Source: Hemileia vastatrix (lineage: Eukaryota > Basidiomycota > Pucciniomycetes > Pucciniales > Zaghouaniaceae). From it: 64,000 bases of DNA. The notes beneath the pieces were generated by a model. The model worked only from the letters and a program-made list of their open reading frames with translations. It made no database searches and was not told the DNA's origin. This document shows positions 34,946-44,929 of the stretch, piece by piece. The DNA lies in contig JASXTE010000008.1 in the NCBI GenBank assembly GCA_030280995.1, positions 2,313,001-2,377,000 of the forward strand. The letters are read 5' to 3'. A program made the translations under genes and the position numbers. The first letter of the stretch is position 1; each line of letters begins with the position of its first letter.

Positions 34946-35215
34946 TAAGTCTACTTAAAAATTATGTAGCCTTATATTTAAGGCTCTTAAGATTACCCTA
35001 GAATATTCCAACTTAATATTAAGTACACAAGAATTATAAAATGTGGATATATGCATGTATAGAAGGTGTTATAATGGCCTATATTGTACTTTATCATAAT
35101 TTTTACTTATGTATACAACTTGTCTACTTTTATTTATTGTTCCCATGTATAGTTCATGTGTTTAACATAACTTATAAGTACTTTTTACTCAGTCCTGGGG
35201 ATATCCAGGCTGACA
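34946..35215 (-). repeat. 3' LTR fragment of gypsy G3
   Basis: Ends on the plus strand with CCAGGCTGACA (35205-35215), which on the minus strand is the LTR start TGTCAGCCTGG, directly preceded by the purine tract GGGTGGGAGAG (35216-35226). The sequence is related to the G4 LTR (CAGTCCTGGGGAT). Only about 270 bp remain before the next LTR fragment. Confidence 0.65.
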
Positions 35216-35396
35216 CTCTCCCACCCAAAAAAAACAATAAAAAAATGATAAGTTATACATTTTTTTATTTCATTTTTCAGGTATTCAAAAAATTCTGTAG
35301 CATTAAATATTGATTCTCTAAAGAAATAAAACATAATAAAATAATATGAGTACTGGTTTTTAACCCCTCAGATTGTTGAACAAAATTTTATTTCTG

Positions 35397-35961
35397 TTAA
35401 AATTTTTTAAGAAGGGAGGATAGATTTGAAATTTCTTTTTCAGGTATCCATTTATCAAATTCATTTGATTTTCCCTTATATCTTAATAAATACTCAGTTC
35501 CTTTCTCTTTAGTAAGGATTCTTTTCTTGAGTATTTTTTCAATATCTTCTGCTTTTTCCACAATTTCTTCAGCTTGCTTTTTAGGCCTTCCTCTTCTTTT
35601 TGGAAATAAGTCAGGATCATTTTCATGGTAAGGTTTTAATAATGAGATAGGGAAAACTGGATGTTTCCTATCATATGGGCCATATAATTTGACTTCCACA
35701 GCATTATTAACAACCATTTTGTTGACTAAAAAAGGTCCTACAAAGCGATCCTTCAATTTAACATTACCTTGTAAGTTAAAATGTAGTGTTGAAATTAGGA
35801 CTTCATCTCATTTTTTGAATTCAAATTCTTTATGAGATTTATCCAATCTTTTCTTTTCATATTCAAATGATCTTTGAATGCATTCCTCTGCATGCTTTCT
35901 ACACATTTGTTGCATAAGAATAAAATATTTAGTACCATGGTGTATATCTAACCTTGGTAAT
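35397..35961 (-). pseudogene. Ty3/gypsy integrase C-terminus with chromodomain, copy G3
   Basis: The open part (35756-35397) has DRFVGPFLVNKMV, YDRKHPVFPISLLKP and a good chromodomain-like end, EYLLRYKGKSNEFDKWIPEK. Upstream to 35961 the frame continues with one stop. The gene is then interrupted by H3 (35962-39672), resumes at 39673-39807 (VTEKKPLELWL region, then the tract before HDW), is interrupted by R1 (39808-52186), resumes at 52187-52230 (CAFGLEYKNNEKFTH) and is finally cut by G4. Removing H3 with one AAT, and R1 with one ATGT, restores co-linearity with the G4 integrase, which proves the order of nesting. Confidence 0.88.
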
Positions 35962-36280
35962 AGGGGGTGTCAGTTCTGGCAAATCCGCACTTAACTTAAG
36001 TGCGGATTTCAAACCAAATCAGCACTTAAATTTTGCAAAAAAGTCACTTATTTCAAAAAAGGGTGTCAGTTATGACCTCAAATCAGCACTTTTTTCCCGT
36101 TTTTTTTCACAACCACATTTTGGCCACAAAACATCCCTGTCACATGTGACACACTGACCTTCCTCGCTACCTACCCATCAATCCTCGGCACACATCCCTT
36201 CCTGACATTTTCAATATTTTGACCAGGCATGTTTACATTCTTTTTTACTTATTTCTTCTACTTCTTAATCTTTTTTCTAT

Positions 36281-37190
36281 GGGTGTCAGTTCTGACCTCA
36301 AATCAGCACTTTTTTCGTGATTTTTTTTTTCAAAACCACATGTTGGCCACATCATCCCTTTCTTTCCCATACCATTTTGTACTCTCCAAATGTCCTCTTT
36401 GTGTACTTCATTCACTTGGGTTGGTATTTTGGTTTGTTGCATATTCATTTTTTTTAAAAATTTACGGTGAAATTTTTTTTTTGGATGGCTCATTGGTTTT
36501 CTTTCACCAGCTCAACATGAAATCACATATTTTCTGAAATCACATATTTTGTCAGTGATTTTTTTTTTCATTCATCCCTCATATCCTTTTCCTATTCTCC
36601 TCCAACATCCCTCAAACAATTTGGTTTCATTCATTTTGTCATCTCATCTCTCCAGGTAAGTCACTTTATTCTTTTTTTTTGATTTTTTGATTACTAATTA
36701 TAATTTTTTTTGTTTTTTTCTGTTTATTTTATTTTTTTTATCTAAATTTTTTTTGTAAGTGGTTATTTTGGATTTCAATGGTATAATTAACCTTTTTTTT
36801 CTCTCCCTCTTTACTCTCTTTTTTAGCTCCATCACCCTACTCTTCATCCCTCCTTGGCATGGTCATTATCCCCCTTTCCCTTATTTCACTTTTGTTTGGC
36901 TCCATTTCATTGAAACACATACATTGCACATTCTTTATGCATTTCACTTACTCCATATTCAATTTCCCCAAAATTCCAACATCAATCTTTCTCACTCTAT
37001 TTTTCCTACTTTTCAATAAAGGTAAGTTTCATCTCCTTTTTTTCATGCCTATATGATATCTCATTCCTTTTATGAAAAGTTCATACTTAAATATATGTAT
37101 GACTCTTATCTGGATAACAGTGAACTTATAAAACTCCTTTTGATCTCATCTTCATTACCACTTTTCAAGTTTTTGTAAAATTTTGAAAAT
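36281..37190 (+). other. Non-coding interior of H3
   Basis: Holds a repeated subterminal segment (36281-36330, similar to 36060-36110), T-runs, and two donor-like contexts (TCTCCAGGTAAGTCA near 36650). No gene is supported; the ORFs at 36229-37056 are low-complexity. Confidence 0.4.
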
Positions 37191-37194
37191 CAGA

Positions 37195-37520
37195 CTCGGA
37201 ATTAGGGTTAGGTTTATTCAAATCTAATGTTCTTTTTACTGAAGATTCTCCTGAAGGCTACCTTTCATTTCCCACAAACAGATTTGAATTTGATTCAGTG
37301 GTTGCTGAGATATTGACCGTTAAAATTGAGCCTTTTTTTTCCCAATTTAAATTTTTATTTCATTTTTTTATGTAACAAATTAGGGTTAGGTTTATTTAAA
37401 TCACATGTCCTTTAACTGAAGATTCTACTAAAGCATATCTTTCATTTCCCACAAACAGGTTTGAATTAGGTTCAGTGGTTGCTGAGATTTTGACCTTTGA
37501 AGTTGAGCCTTTTTTCCAAA
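37195..37520 (+). repeat. Tandem duplication, 2 units of about 180 bp, in H3
   Basis: Both units begin AATTAGGGTTAGGTTTATT and share CTGAAGATTCT, CTTTCATTTCCCACAAACAG, GGTTGCTGAGAT and GAGCCTTTTTT. Starts are near 37200 and 37380. Non-coding. Confidence 0.85.
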
Positions 37521-37639
37521 TTTCTCTTGTCTTATTTCACATTTTTATATTGCATATTTAGAGGATAAGGATTCTGAAACTCTTATATGATTATTATCTA
37601 GGCATATATTTGTTGCTCAAGAATATCACTAAAGCTCAA

Positions 37640-38240
37640 AAAGATGAAGATTTTCACTTATGGGACACTCTACATTCCTTTAACTCTTTTCTTGCTCTTT
37701 GACTCAAAAAGCACTGTAATAAAGCATTTGAAAAAAATCATGAACTTGCAACCAAAGTTGGAATACCGAATTGGTGTGACTCCAAATGGGAAGATATCAG
37801 CCACGAATATCTTTAATTTTCTAATGTTATTATCACTCATTCTGGATTTCACAATAAAATTCACACCGATACCAAGGACACCAATTTTCTTACTTTTGGT
37901 ATATTCTCATATATCAAAACGATTACTGGCCAACCAATACTATCTCCAGCTAAAATCAAATGACATGGTTTATATTTTCCAGACCACCGGTGCATCATTG
38001 ATTTTGGTTTGGGAAATGGTATCATCGAAACTATTTGGAATTCTTCTAAGGATAATCATCAAACAACCAAAGCTCCTCCTGGTTTGGAATCCTGTCAAGA
38101 TTTAACACATTTTGGTTGCTCATTTCAAATCAGTCATAAGTTGATTCAAAGAATCAATAAGTTAATGTAAGAAGGTAAAGTTAATCGATTTAAAAAACTT
38201 TATTTAGTTCCAAAAAGTATGGGGATTAGAGTTGTCATCG
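37640..38240 (+). pseudogene. TET/JBP-like 2OG-Fe(II) oxygenase remnant in H3
   Basis: In one frame, apart from stops, it reads FHLWDTLHSFNSFLAL, stop, LKKHCNKAFEKNHELATKVG, IPNWCDSKWEDISHEYL, stop, FSNVIITHSGFHNKIHTDTK, then TFGIFSYI, HGLYFPDHRCIIDFG and DNHQTTKAPPG. The HxD pair and distal His are present. The first TGA is at the same place as in H1 (between FVSL/FLAL and I/LKK). The longer annotated-looking ORF at 37644-38105 is a different frame. Confidence 0.72.
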
Positions 38241-38732
38241 AAAATTTTATATTTTTTCATAAATTTTTAATAAATATTTTTTATGTATCAATTTCCACAA
38301 CTAAAGTAATGGGCCCACGACCTTGTGTTGTATAAATGGTAATCATGATAACATTTATTTGTTTCATGGGGTTCCTCTAGCCTATACCTGTGGAAAGTCC
38401 CAAACTTTTGTTTCTAGATTTGATCTGCATTTTGGCTTGAGGGATTGTCATTACTTTAAACTAGGGAAAGTGATATATATTAGATATTTATTTAATAATT
38501 TACGTAATTATATTAAATTTAGATGACTTCCACCACTTACTTCAATAAAATGCAGGGGGGGGTATTGCCAAATTTTTAAATCTGACATGTGAAATTGATG
38601 ACTTAGAAATATTTTGGTGATATCCACCCCTTGCTTCAATAAAATGCAGGGGAGAGTATTGCCAATTTTTTAAAACAGATATAGAATTTTTTTGACTTGT
38701 AAATATTTTGGTGAAAATTTTTGACGAGAATG

Positions 38733-39364
38733 TGAAAGTAATTGTTTCCACCTTGAGCAGGTTTCTGGCTCAAAGGAATAGCAGTACCATTAACAAAACC
38801 AATACATCCTGGGAAGCCCTCTGCTTGCATAACCTGAGATGATTCAAGTCGCTCTTCTTTTGTTGGCCAGGTGAGAAGTTGAGATTACAAGGAGTTGATG
38901 GCAGTGATACATTGTTTGGTATAAGTGTTAACTGAACCATACCCTAAATCAAAGACATTTTCTAAACGTTTCAAAGTGGCTCCATTACCATTTGAACCCA
39001 AATGACATAGTGTGATGGCCAATTGAATTGAAGGATGTTGTTGTTCTTTTTGAGAATTATTGTGAAATATGGGATGATCCTGAATAAGCTCAAGAAATTT
39101 AAGGAAAAATTCCTGAGAAGTCCTTAACAGCTGTCTAAAACTGGGTGTAGATAGTTTAAGAAGTGTTTGGATGGTGTACTTGGGGGTATGAAGTACTTGA
39201 GGCTTTCTGGGAAGAAGGTGACTTTTCGTGGCCATTTTTGATAAAAAGACAAAATCTTCTTCTAGATCAGAATCAGAATCACAATCAGAGTCCAAGAGCA
39301 GTTCAAGAGCCATGAAAGTCATTGCTTTATGTAATTTATCACAATTTGAAAGTGAGGAAGGCAT
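38733..39364 (-). pseudogene. Harbinger transposase fragment in H3
   Basis: ATG at 39364 (MPSSLSNCDKLHKAM) gives a frame through the N-terminal region to a TAA after INSL at 38885, a single-base change from the H1 reading INSLESQLL. The frame continues with the first catalytic segment, GCIGFVNGTAIPLSQKP, in which the conserved Asp of GFVDGT is replaced by Asn. The rest of the catalytic domain is missing. It keeps the 17 bases deleted in H1. Confidence 0.85.
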
Positions 39365-39807
39365 AACTCTTATATGATATATTATGAAGATGTAAGTAGT
39401 GTACAATGTTTTGACTTATGAAGTGTTATGCTTCGGAGTGCTGCGTATGAATGGGATGATGCTGGCAAATTAGTGAAATGGGACTTGATGGTGAAATCAG
39501 CACTTTTGGTTGAGAAAGTGCGGATTTGAGTGAAATAAGTGACTTATTTCATTTTGAAATCCACCAGTATTGGGGCTAGTGTGTTTTGGAAATCCGCACT
39601 TATTTAAGTGCAGATTTGGTCAAATTTAAGTGTGGATTTGTAAGTGCGGATTTGCCAGAACTGACACCCCCTAATATATTTTAATTATTTTCTGGGGTAT
39701 TTGGTACATATCACAGCCATAGTTCTAATGGTTTTTTCTCTGTTACAGAATGAGTTGTGCTATTATAAGAAAATTCAAGGCCAGGAATTAATTTTACCCA
39801 GTCATGT

Positions 39808-40899
39808 TATGGTAAGGTAAACTCTTACAGTCGCCTTGCTGTAAGCAGAATCCGGAGGAGATATATGGATTTAGCTGAAAACCCCGTCCTTCCAATAAAA
39901 ATAACAAAGTAGGTGTTCTAAATCACTAAGCTAACCAATCTACTTAGATCTGATTGATAAAAATAATGAAACTCTAAAATAATTAACGCTTATTGAGATT
40001 TAAAGAAAGTGGCTGTTGATAAAGAAATACTGATAACAACAATTAAGGTGTACCAGTGAAAGATCTATAAAGATTGACTTTTATGTTTTTATAATAATTT
40101 GAAATTTTTTATGAGACAGCAATAATCAAGTCCCAGCGATGAAGACCTTTCTAAAGATACCCTGTATGAAGTGTTATTTAAACTGTTGAATTGTATTTCT
40201 AAGATGTTATGTAAAAAAATAATAATGTTATAAGGGTATTACAAGTTATTTTAATTTGTTGAGTAATAAAAAATGAGACTGTGGTGGTCAATGATTAAGC
40301 TGTATGATGTGTCCCCCTTCTCAATTTCGAGTTTGAGAAGCGCTTAAGTATTCCTAGTCATGTGCCTAAGTTTTCCCCTCCAGAGCTCTTCCAGAGTCAA
40401 TCCGGAGCCCGTACGGAGTCCGTCCGGACTTCCGGACTCAATTTAGAACCTTAAAACCATAATAAAAAGTCTAGAAAAATTACACATAATAGAGCTACTT
40501 CCCCTTTACATAACAAACTAATTTTCGTAGTCTGCGCAGCTCTAATTACCCCGTGAAAATTCATCAAAGTTAAGTAATTTTTGAAAACGTAAATATATCT
40601 ATAAAACTTTAAAATTCATTTAAAAATATAAAAAAAAATAGTAAAAATTCTGGGAAAATTTCCCAAGGTTCTTGAGTGACTCGACTTAATACTTATAAAT
40701 TTTTTAGACCGTAAAAATAAGTTTTCTCTGTAAAATAAATTGTATTTGTGTAGGCATTTGCTCGTGACCAATTTCTTCATATTTTAAACTCCAATAAATT
40801 AAATAAAACCCTTTTATAAAAAATAATAACGCCAATCTTGCACGCCGTAATAACTCCATTTACATATTTAGGTGCCGTACTAAACTTTAGGCTACCACA
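39808..40899 (-). repeat. R1 3' LTR (left copy)
   Basis: 1092 bp, TATGGTAAGG to GGCTACCACA on the plus strand; read with the element it starts TGTGGTAGCC and ends CTTACCATA. It matches the right copy except for a few substitutions and the loss of about 43 bp from a CGGAGTCCGTA repeat near 40410. Confidence 0.95.
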
Positions 40900-40909
40900 T
40901 CCTCCCTCC
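40900..40909 (-). other. R1 polypurine tract
   Basis: The plus-strand TCCTCCCTCC is GGAGGGAGGA in the sense of the element and lies immediately upstream of its 3' LTR, the position of the second-strand primer in LTR retrotransposons. Confidence 0.85.
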
Positions 40910-41500
40910 AATTGAGAATGTCCCCATTCTTATAACTTTGCATAAGTGGTTGAGCAATTCCAAAAGAATTATCTTTTCTAATAAAATAATTTGATAAATT
41001 TGTTTTAGCTGGTCTTCTTTTAATTCTTTATAATAAAAACGTTGTTTCTTCTTCTCTGGCTTGATATAACATAAAATAAAATAATATAAATCTTGTGATG
41101 ATTCCACTACTGAGAGCAAGGTTTGAATCCCTTCAGACTCCCATATACCAGTCTTCCTTCTTGTCACAGCATTGAGAGAGTGGATCTTCCTATGAGCCAA
41201 ATACTCCTGATTCCAACCTCATAGGGCCCCCCACTGAGCCGAATTCTATGATTCCAATCTCGCCATAAGGTCCTCCAAGCTTCACACCAAAAAAAATGGC
41301 CTAACTATGAGGCACTAAAAAAAAATCATTCCCTAAAATCCAACTACCATCCTAACTTCTGATTCCTTCATCACAATTTTCAAACTTTGCTATACAGCAA
41401 ACCCATAAAATACTTTGGCCAGGCTTCCAATAATAATATTAACTTTAGACCATGTTAAAGCGCCACAAATTTCACCTAATTAACCATTATGCTTTCTTTA
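40910..41500. other. R1 distal 3' non-coding region
   Basis: No supported gene; an ORF at 40892-41200 (minus) has no recognisable domain. AT-rich sequence leads into the hairpin repeats. Confidence 0.5.
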
Positions 41501-43900
41501 GCATCATCACCACCTAAAGTTTTAACCTCCTAAAGCTTATCAGCACCCAATTCCAGAAATAATTTAATAACCAGTTTAGAGTCTTAGTGGACAGTGATAA
41601 ATTAAAGGATTGAATTGAGTTATCCAAACAAGATTGACATTCCAATTTAAAGTCTTGGTAGACCAAACATATAATCGATTGCCAGTTTATGGTCTTGGTG
41701 GACCAAAGATCGTTTAAGTGCATAAATATCTTGATATATTCCCAAGTAAGGCCTAGGCTTGACCAAAGATTGAATAAATTTGATAATCCAGTTTAATGTC
41801 ATAGTGGACCAAACATTTGATCAACAAGTAATCCAGTATAAGGCCATAGTGGTCCAATGAATGTTGAATTATCCTGCAGATATTAATTTTCCAGTTTAAA
41901 GTCATAGTGGACTAAACAATGAATGAACTACCAGTTTAAAGTCATGGTGGACCAAACATTTAATTGATAAGAAATCCAGTTTAAGGTCATGGTGGACCCA
42001 ACACTTGACAATAGTCCAGTTTAAGGTCTTGGTGGACCTAACATTTGATTTATATAAAAAGAAAACCGTCTCCGAAAATATCCATAGAATCTTGAACATC
42101 TTTTAATTTCAGTTTAAAGTCTTGAAGGACTAACAGCTCCAAAATTCGTATAAAAACCTTAAGGAAAGTCTTGAACAGTAGCCAGTTTAAAGTCTTGGAG
42201 GACTAACAGATGTCAAGATAAAGAAAATTATCCTTAATGAAAGTCTTGAAAAATAGCCAGTTTAAAGTCTTGGAGGACTAAAAGATCCAAAATACGTATA
42301 AAAAACCTTAAAGAACGTCTTGAACAGTAGCCAGTTTAAAGTCTTGGAGGACTAACAGATCCAAAATACGTATAAAATACCTTAAAGAACGTCTTGAAGA
42401 GTGGCCAGTTTAAAGTCTTGGAGGACTAACAGATCCAAAATACGTATATAAAAAAACTTTAAAGAACGTCTTGAACAGTAGCCAGTTTAAAGTCTTGGAG
42501 GACTAACAGATCCAAAATACGTATATAAAAAAACTTTAAAGAATGTCTTGAACAGTAGCCAGTTTAAAGTCTTGGAGGACTAACAGATGTCTTGAAGTAA
42601 AATCCCCTAGGTATTGAGTTCCCCTAGACCCTGTTTCCTGTATAAACTAAATGAATAAAACTAAAATGAATGAAGACTGAAAAATAAAACTAAGAAATAT
42701 AATAATTTGGTTTAATTAATTAATTTTTTTTTTATTTTATTATTTTATTTTTATTTATTTATTTATTTTTATTTATTTTATTTTATTTTATTTTATTTTT
42801 TATTAATAATTTTTTTGTTTTTTTTTTTTTTTTTTTTGTTTTTTTTTTTTTTTTTTTTTTTTAATTTTAAAATAAAAGATTTTAAAAAAGATAGTTTGGA
42901 AATAAAAGTTAAAATTTAATTTTTAAAGAAAGATAAATAAATGTGAAAAGAAAGATAAAAAGTAAAAAAAATTTCAAAATAAAATTTTTAAAAGATGCCC
43001 CCCGGCCATTTGATGAGCCGTACCCTTGACATCATACCCACATCCAAGTGCAACTTGATGTGGTTACACAATTTTGAGAAATTGAAAAGAAAAGAAAATA
43101 AATGAAAGTTTTTTAGAAGATAATTTTTATAATGATGATCACTGGGTGGGCTCCCTCCAATTTATAAAAATGATTAGAGACCACCAGTGAGCATCACCTT
43201 TACATTAATTCATAATATATATTTAAAGAAAAGAAATCACAATCTAACATAAAAAAATCAAAAACAAAATAAAATAAAAGAATCTTGAATCCGGCGTTGA
43301 GAGCGGTGTCTCTTGATTCGTTCCAGTTTATAGTCTTAGTGGACTTCCTAAAATTAAAAGACAAAGCCAGGATTCAACTAGAAACAGGGAAAATTTTGGA
43401 AACGAACATTATGGGGTAATTGTGTATAGAGCAGCCAGCCCATCAATTACCCCCACACTTGCCAATATTAAATTAAGAAGGTTCCCCTGTAAACACTTCT
43501 TCCAATATATTTTTAAAAATTTCCCAACACTATCTTCACCCATATTTTAAGAATTTTAAGTTTTTGAAAATTTTCAATAAAGGTTTTCTCGCATTTCGTT
43601 ATGTTTCATCACAGTTTCGTCGCCCATATGCAGTGTAATGATAGTAAAGTATTTTTTGATAAAAATAAGAAGATAGTTTATACTCGTTGCGGAGGAATCC
43701 ATAAAATTTCGTAGATATCATAGTTTATCCTCATTGCGGAGGTTGATAAAATTTGATAAATGTCATTAAAATTGTAGTTTATCCTCATTGCGGAGGAATC
43801 CATAAAGTTTCATTGATATCATAGTTTATCCTCATTGCGGAGGATCCATAAAATTTAAGAAGTTTCATAGTTTATCCTCATTGCGGAGGAAGGCTTCGGC
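41500..43900 (-). repeat. R1 3' region with repeated short hairpins
   Basis: About 22 copies of a motif that on the plus strand reads CAGTTTA, two bases, four stem bases, a six-base loop near TTGGNG, then the complementary four bases. AGTC/GACT and GGTC/GACC stems occupy 41570-42590, including six tandem units of 74-77 bp (42181, 42257, 42331, 42405, 42481, 42558); one lies at 43325; CCTC/GAGG stems lie at 43721, 43777, 43823 and 43866, with a mismatched copy near 43675. The last copy overlaps the end of the integrase frame. An A/T-run block (42718-42862) lies between the groups. Confidence 0.9.
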
Positions 43901-44929
43901 ACTCCTGGTGCCTCTAGGATAGAACCGTTTCACTTGATCGGCTGCTACCCTCTTCTTTAATATTACTCCATCCAACTCTTCTAGCACATATGAACCGCCG
44001 GAAACTTTCTCCTTGATTTTATACGGTCCATTCCACCTATCTGCAAACATCTTTCCCCACTGACTTTCCAAACTCCTATTATACACCAAGACCATATCTC
44101 CTGGGTTCAAAGGTTTCCTTAATCGATGTGCCAACCGCTCATCCCAATATCTAACTGATTGATTTCGGATCTTCATCATCCGCGAATATGCCTTTTCTAA
44201 ATATTCTTCTTTCTTTTCTAGCTGCATCATTCTTGCACACAATAATTCTTCAGTAGTTTTGACCGTGTCCCAGTCAACTCCAAGATATGATTCAGCTTCT
44301 AAATCAACCAGTAAAACTGCTTTCTGTCCAAAAACAAGTTCATAAGGTGAAAATCCGGTCGTCCTTTTGGCAGTAATTCGATCAGCAAATAAAACTAAAG
44401 GTAAATAGTGCCTCCACTTTTCGGCACTTGTCCCACACATTTTAACTAAAGCATCCTTAATAACTTGATGCCCTCTTTCAACCATGCCTTCAGCTTCAGG
44501 ATAATATGGGGTTGCTACCCTAACCTTTGATCCAACTTTCAATACGGCCTCTTTAAACTCTGTCCCAAATTCAGGACCTCCATCTACCGTCACCAACTTC
44601 ATCACCCCATACCTATATACCCAATTATTCAAAAAAAATTCTGCCACATTTTTGGCAGTTAAATTAATAAGAGGCGCTTCCTCTACCCAACCAGATAAAT
44701 CATCTCTGGCCACAATTAAATATTTATACCGTCCCTCTTTTATATGAACGGCATCTAAACTAACTCCTCCAAAGAGCGTATATTCACCGGTCGCGCGTCC
44801 AGGTTCTTTTGGCCTTAAATAACTTTGTCTTTGACATTCTTTGCATGACTGAACCCACTGTTTAACAGCCATCTTCATGCCAGGCCACCAAAATCGATCA
44901 GAAATTCTTCTAAATGTTTCTCCAACACC
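43865..44929 (-). CDS. R1 integrase
   Basis: Same frame as the RT part, separated from it by one TGA (44930-44932). The zinc region is split by that stop: HEDLGH lies before it, and FWWPGMK and CKEC after it. Core catalytic residues: Asp in SLDAVHIKEG, Asp in VTVDGGPEF and Glu in EAEGMVERGHQ. The C-terminal GPY-like module is WNGPYKIKEKVSGGSYVLEEL. No chromodomain is seen, unlike G1-G4. The frame ends FLRNEDKL, where the last seven residues are encoded by one copy of the hairpin motif. Inserts the cDNA into the host genome. CGA to TGA is the simplest origin of the upstream stop (an Arg is plausible there). Confidence 0.92.
   Translation of the reverse strand, partial: GVGETFRRISDRFWWPGMKMAVKQWVQSCKECQRQSYLRPKEPGRATGEYTLFGGVSLDAVHIKEGRYKYLIVARDDLSGWVEEAPLINLTAKNVAEFFLNNWVYRYGVMKLVTVDGGPEFGTEFKEAVLKVGSKVRVATPYYPEAEGMVERGHQVIKDALVKMCGTSAEKWRHYLPLVLFADRITAKRTTGFSPYELVFGQKAVLLVDLEAESYLGVDWDTVKTTEELLCARMMQLEKKEEYLEKAYSRMMKIRNQSVRYWDERLAHRLRKPLNPGDMVLVYNRSLESQWGKMFADRWNGPYKIKEKVSGGSYVLEELDGVILKKRVAADQVKRFYPRGTRSAEAFLRNEDKL

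Larger units (their letters stand above)
35962..39672. mobile_element. PIF/Harbinger-like transposon H3, rearranged
   Basis: A 3.71-kb element with ends AGGGGGTGTCAGTTCTGG and AAT on both sides (35959-35961, 39673-39675), inserted in the G3 integrase. It contains an oxygenase remnant on the plus strand and a transposase fragment on the minus strand; the SANT-like gene is absent. Relative to H1 the oxygenase block is inverted. A second partial subterminal copy (GGTGTCAGTTCTGACC near 36281) suggests internal rearrangement between element ends. Confidence 0.85.

Noticed and set aside
37199..37212. ATTAGGGTTAGGTTT resembles telomere repeat TTAGGG
   Set aside because: Only two units at each of two places, inside a 180-bp tandem duplication within transposon H3; not a telomeric array.
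40892..41200. 102-codon minus-strand ORF near the R1 polypurine tract as an env-like gene
   Set aside because: No signal peptide, membrane segment or known domain; it runs into the polypurine tract and LTR border.
42181..42590. Regular repeats with about 75-bp period, superficially like a CRISPR array
   Set aside because: Spacers are near-identical (tandem duplication), the sequence is eukaryotic retrotransposon 3' region and there are no cas genes.
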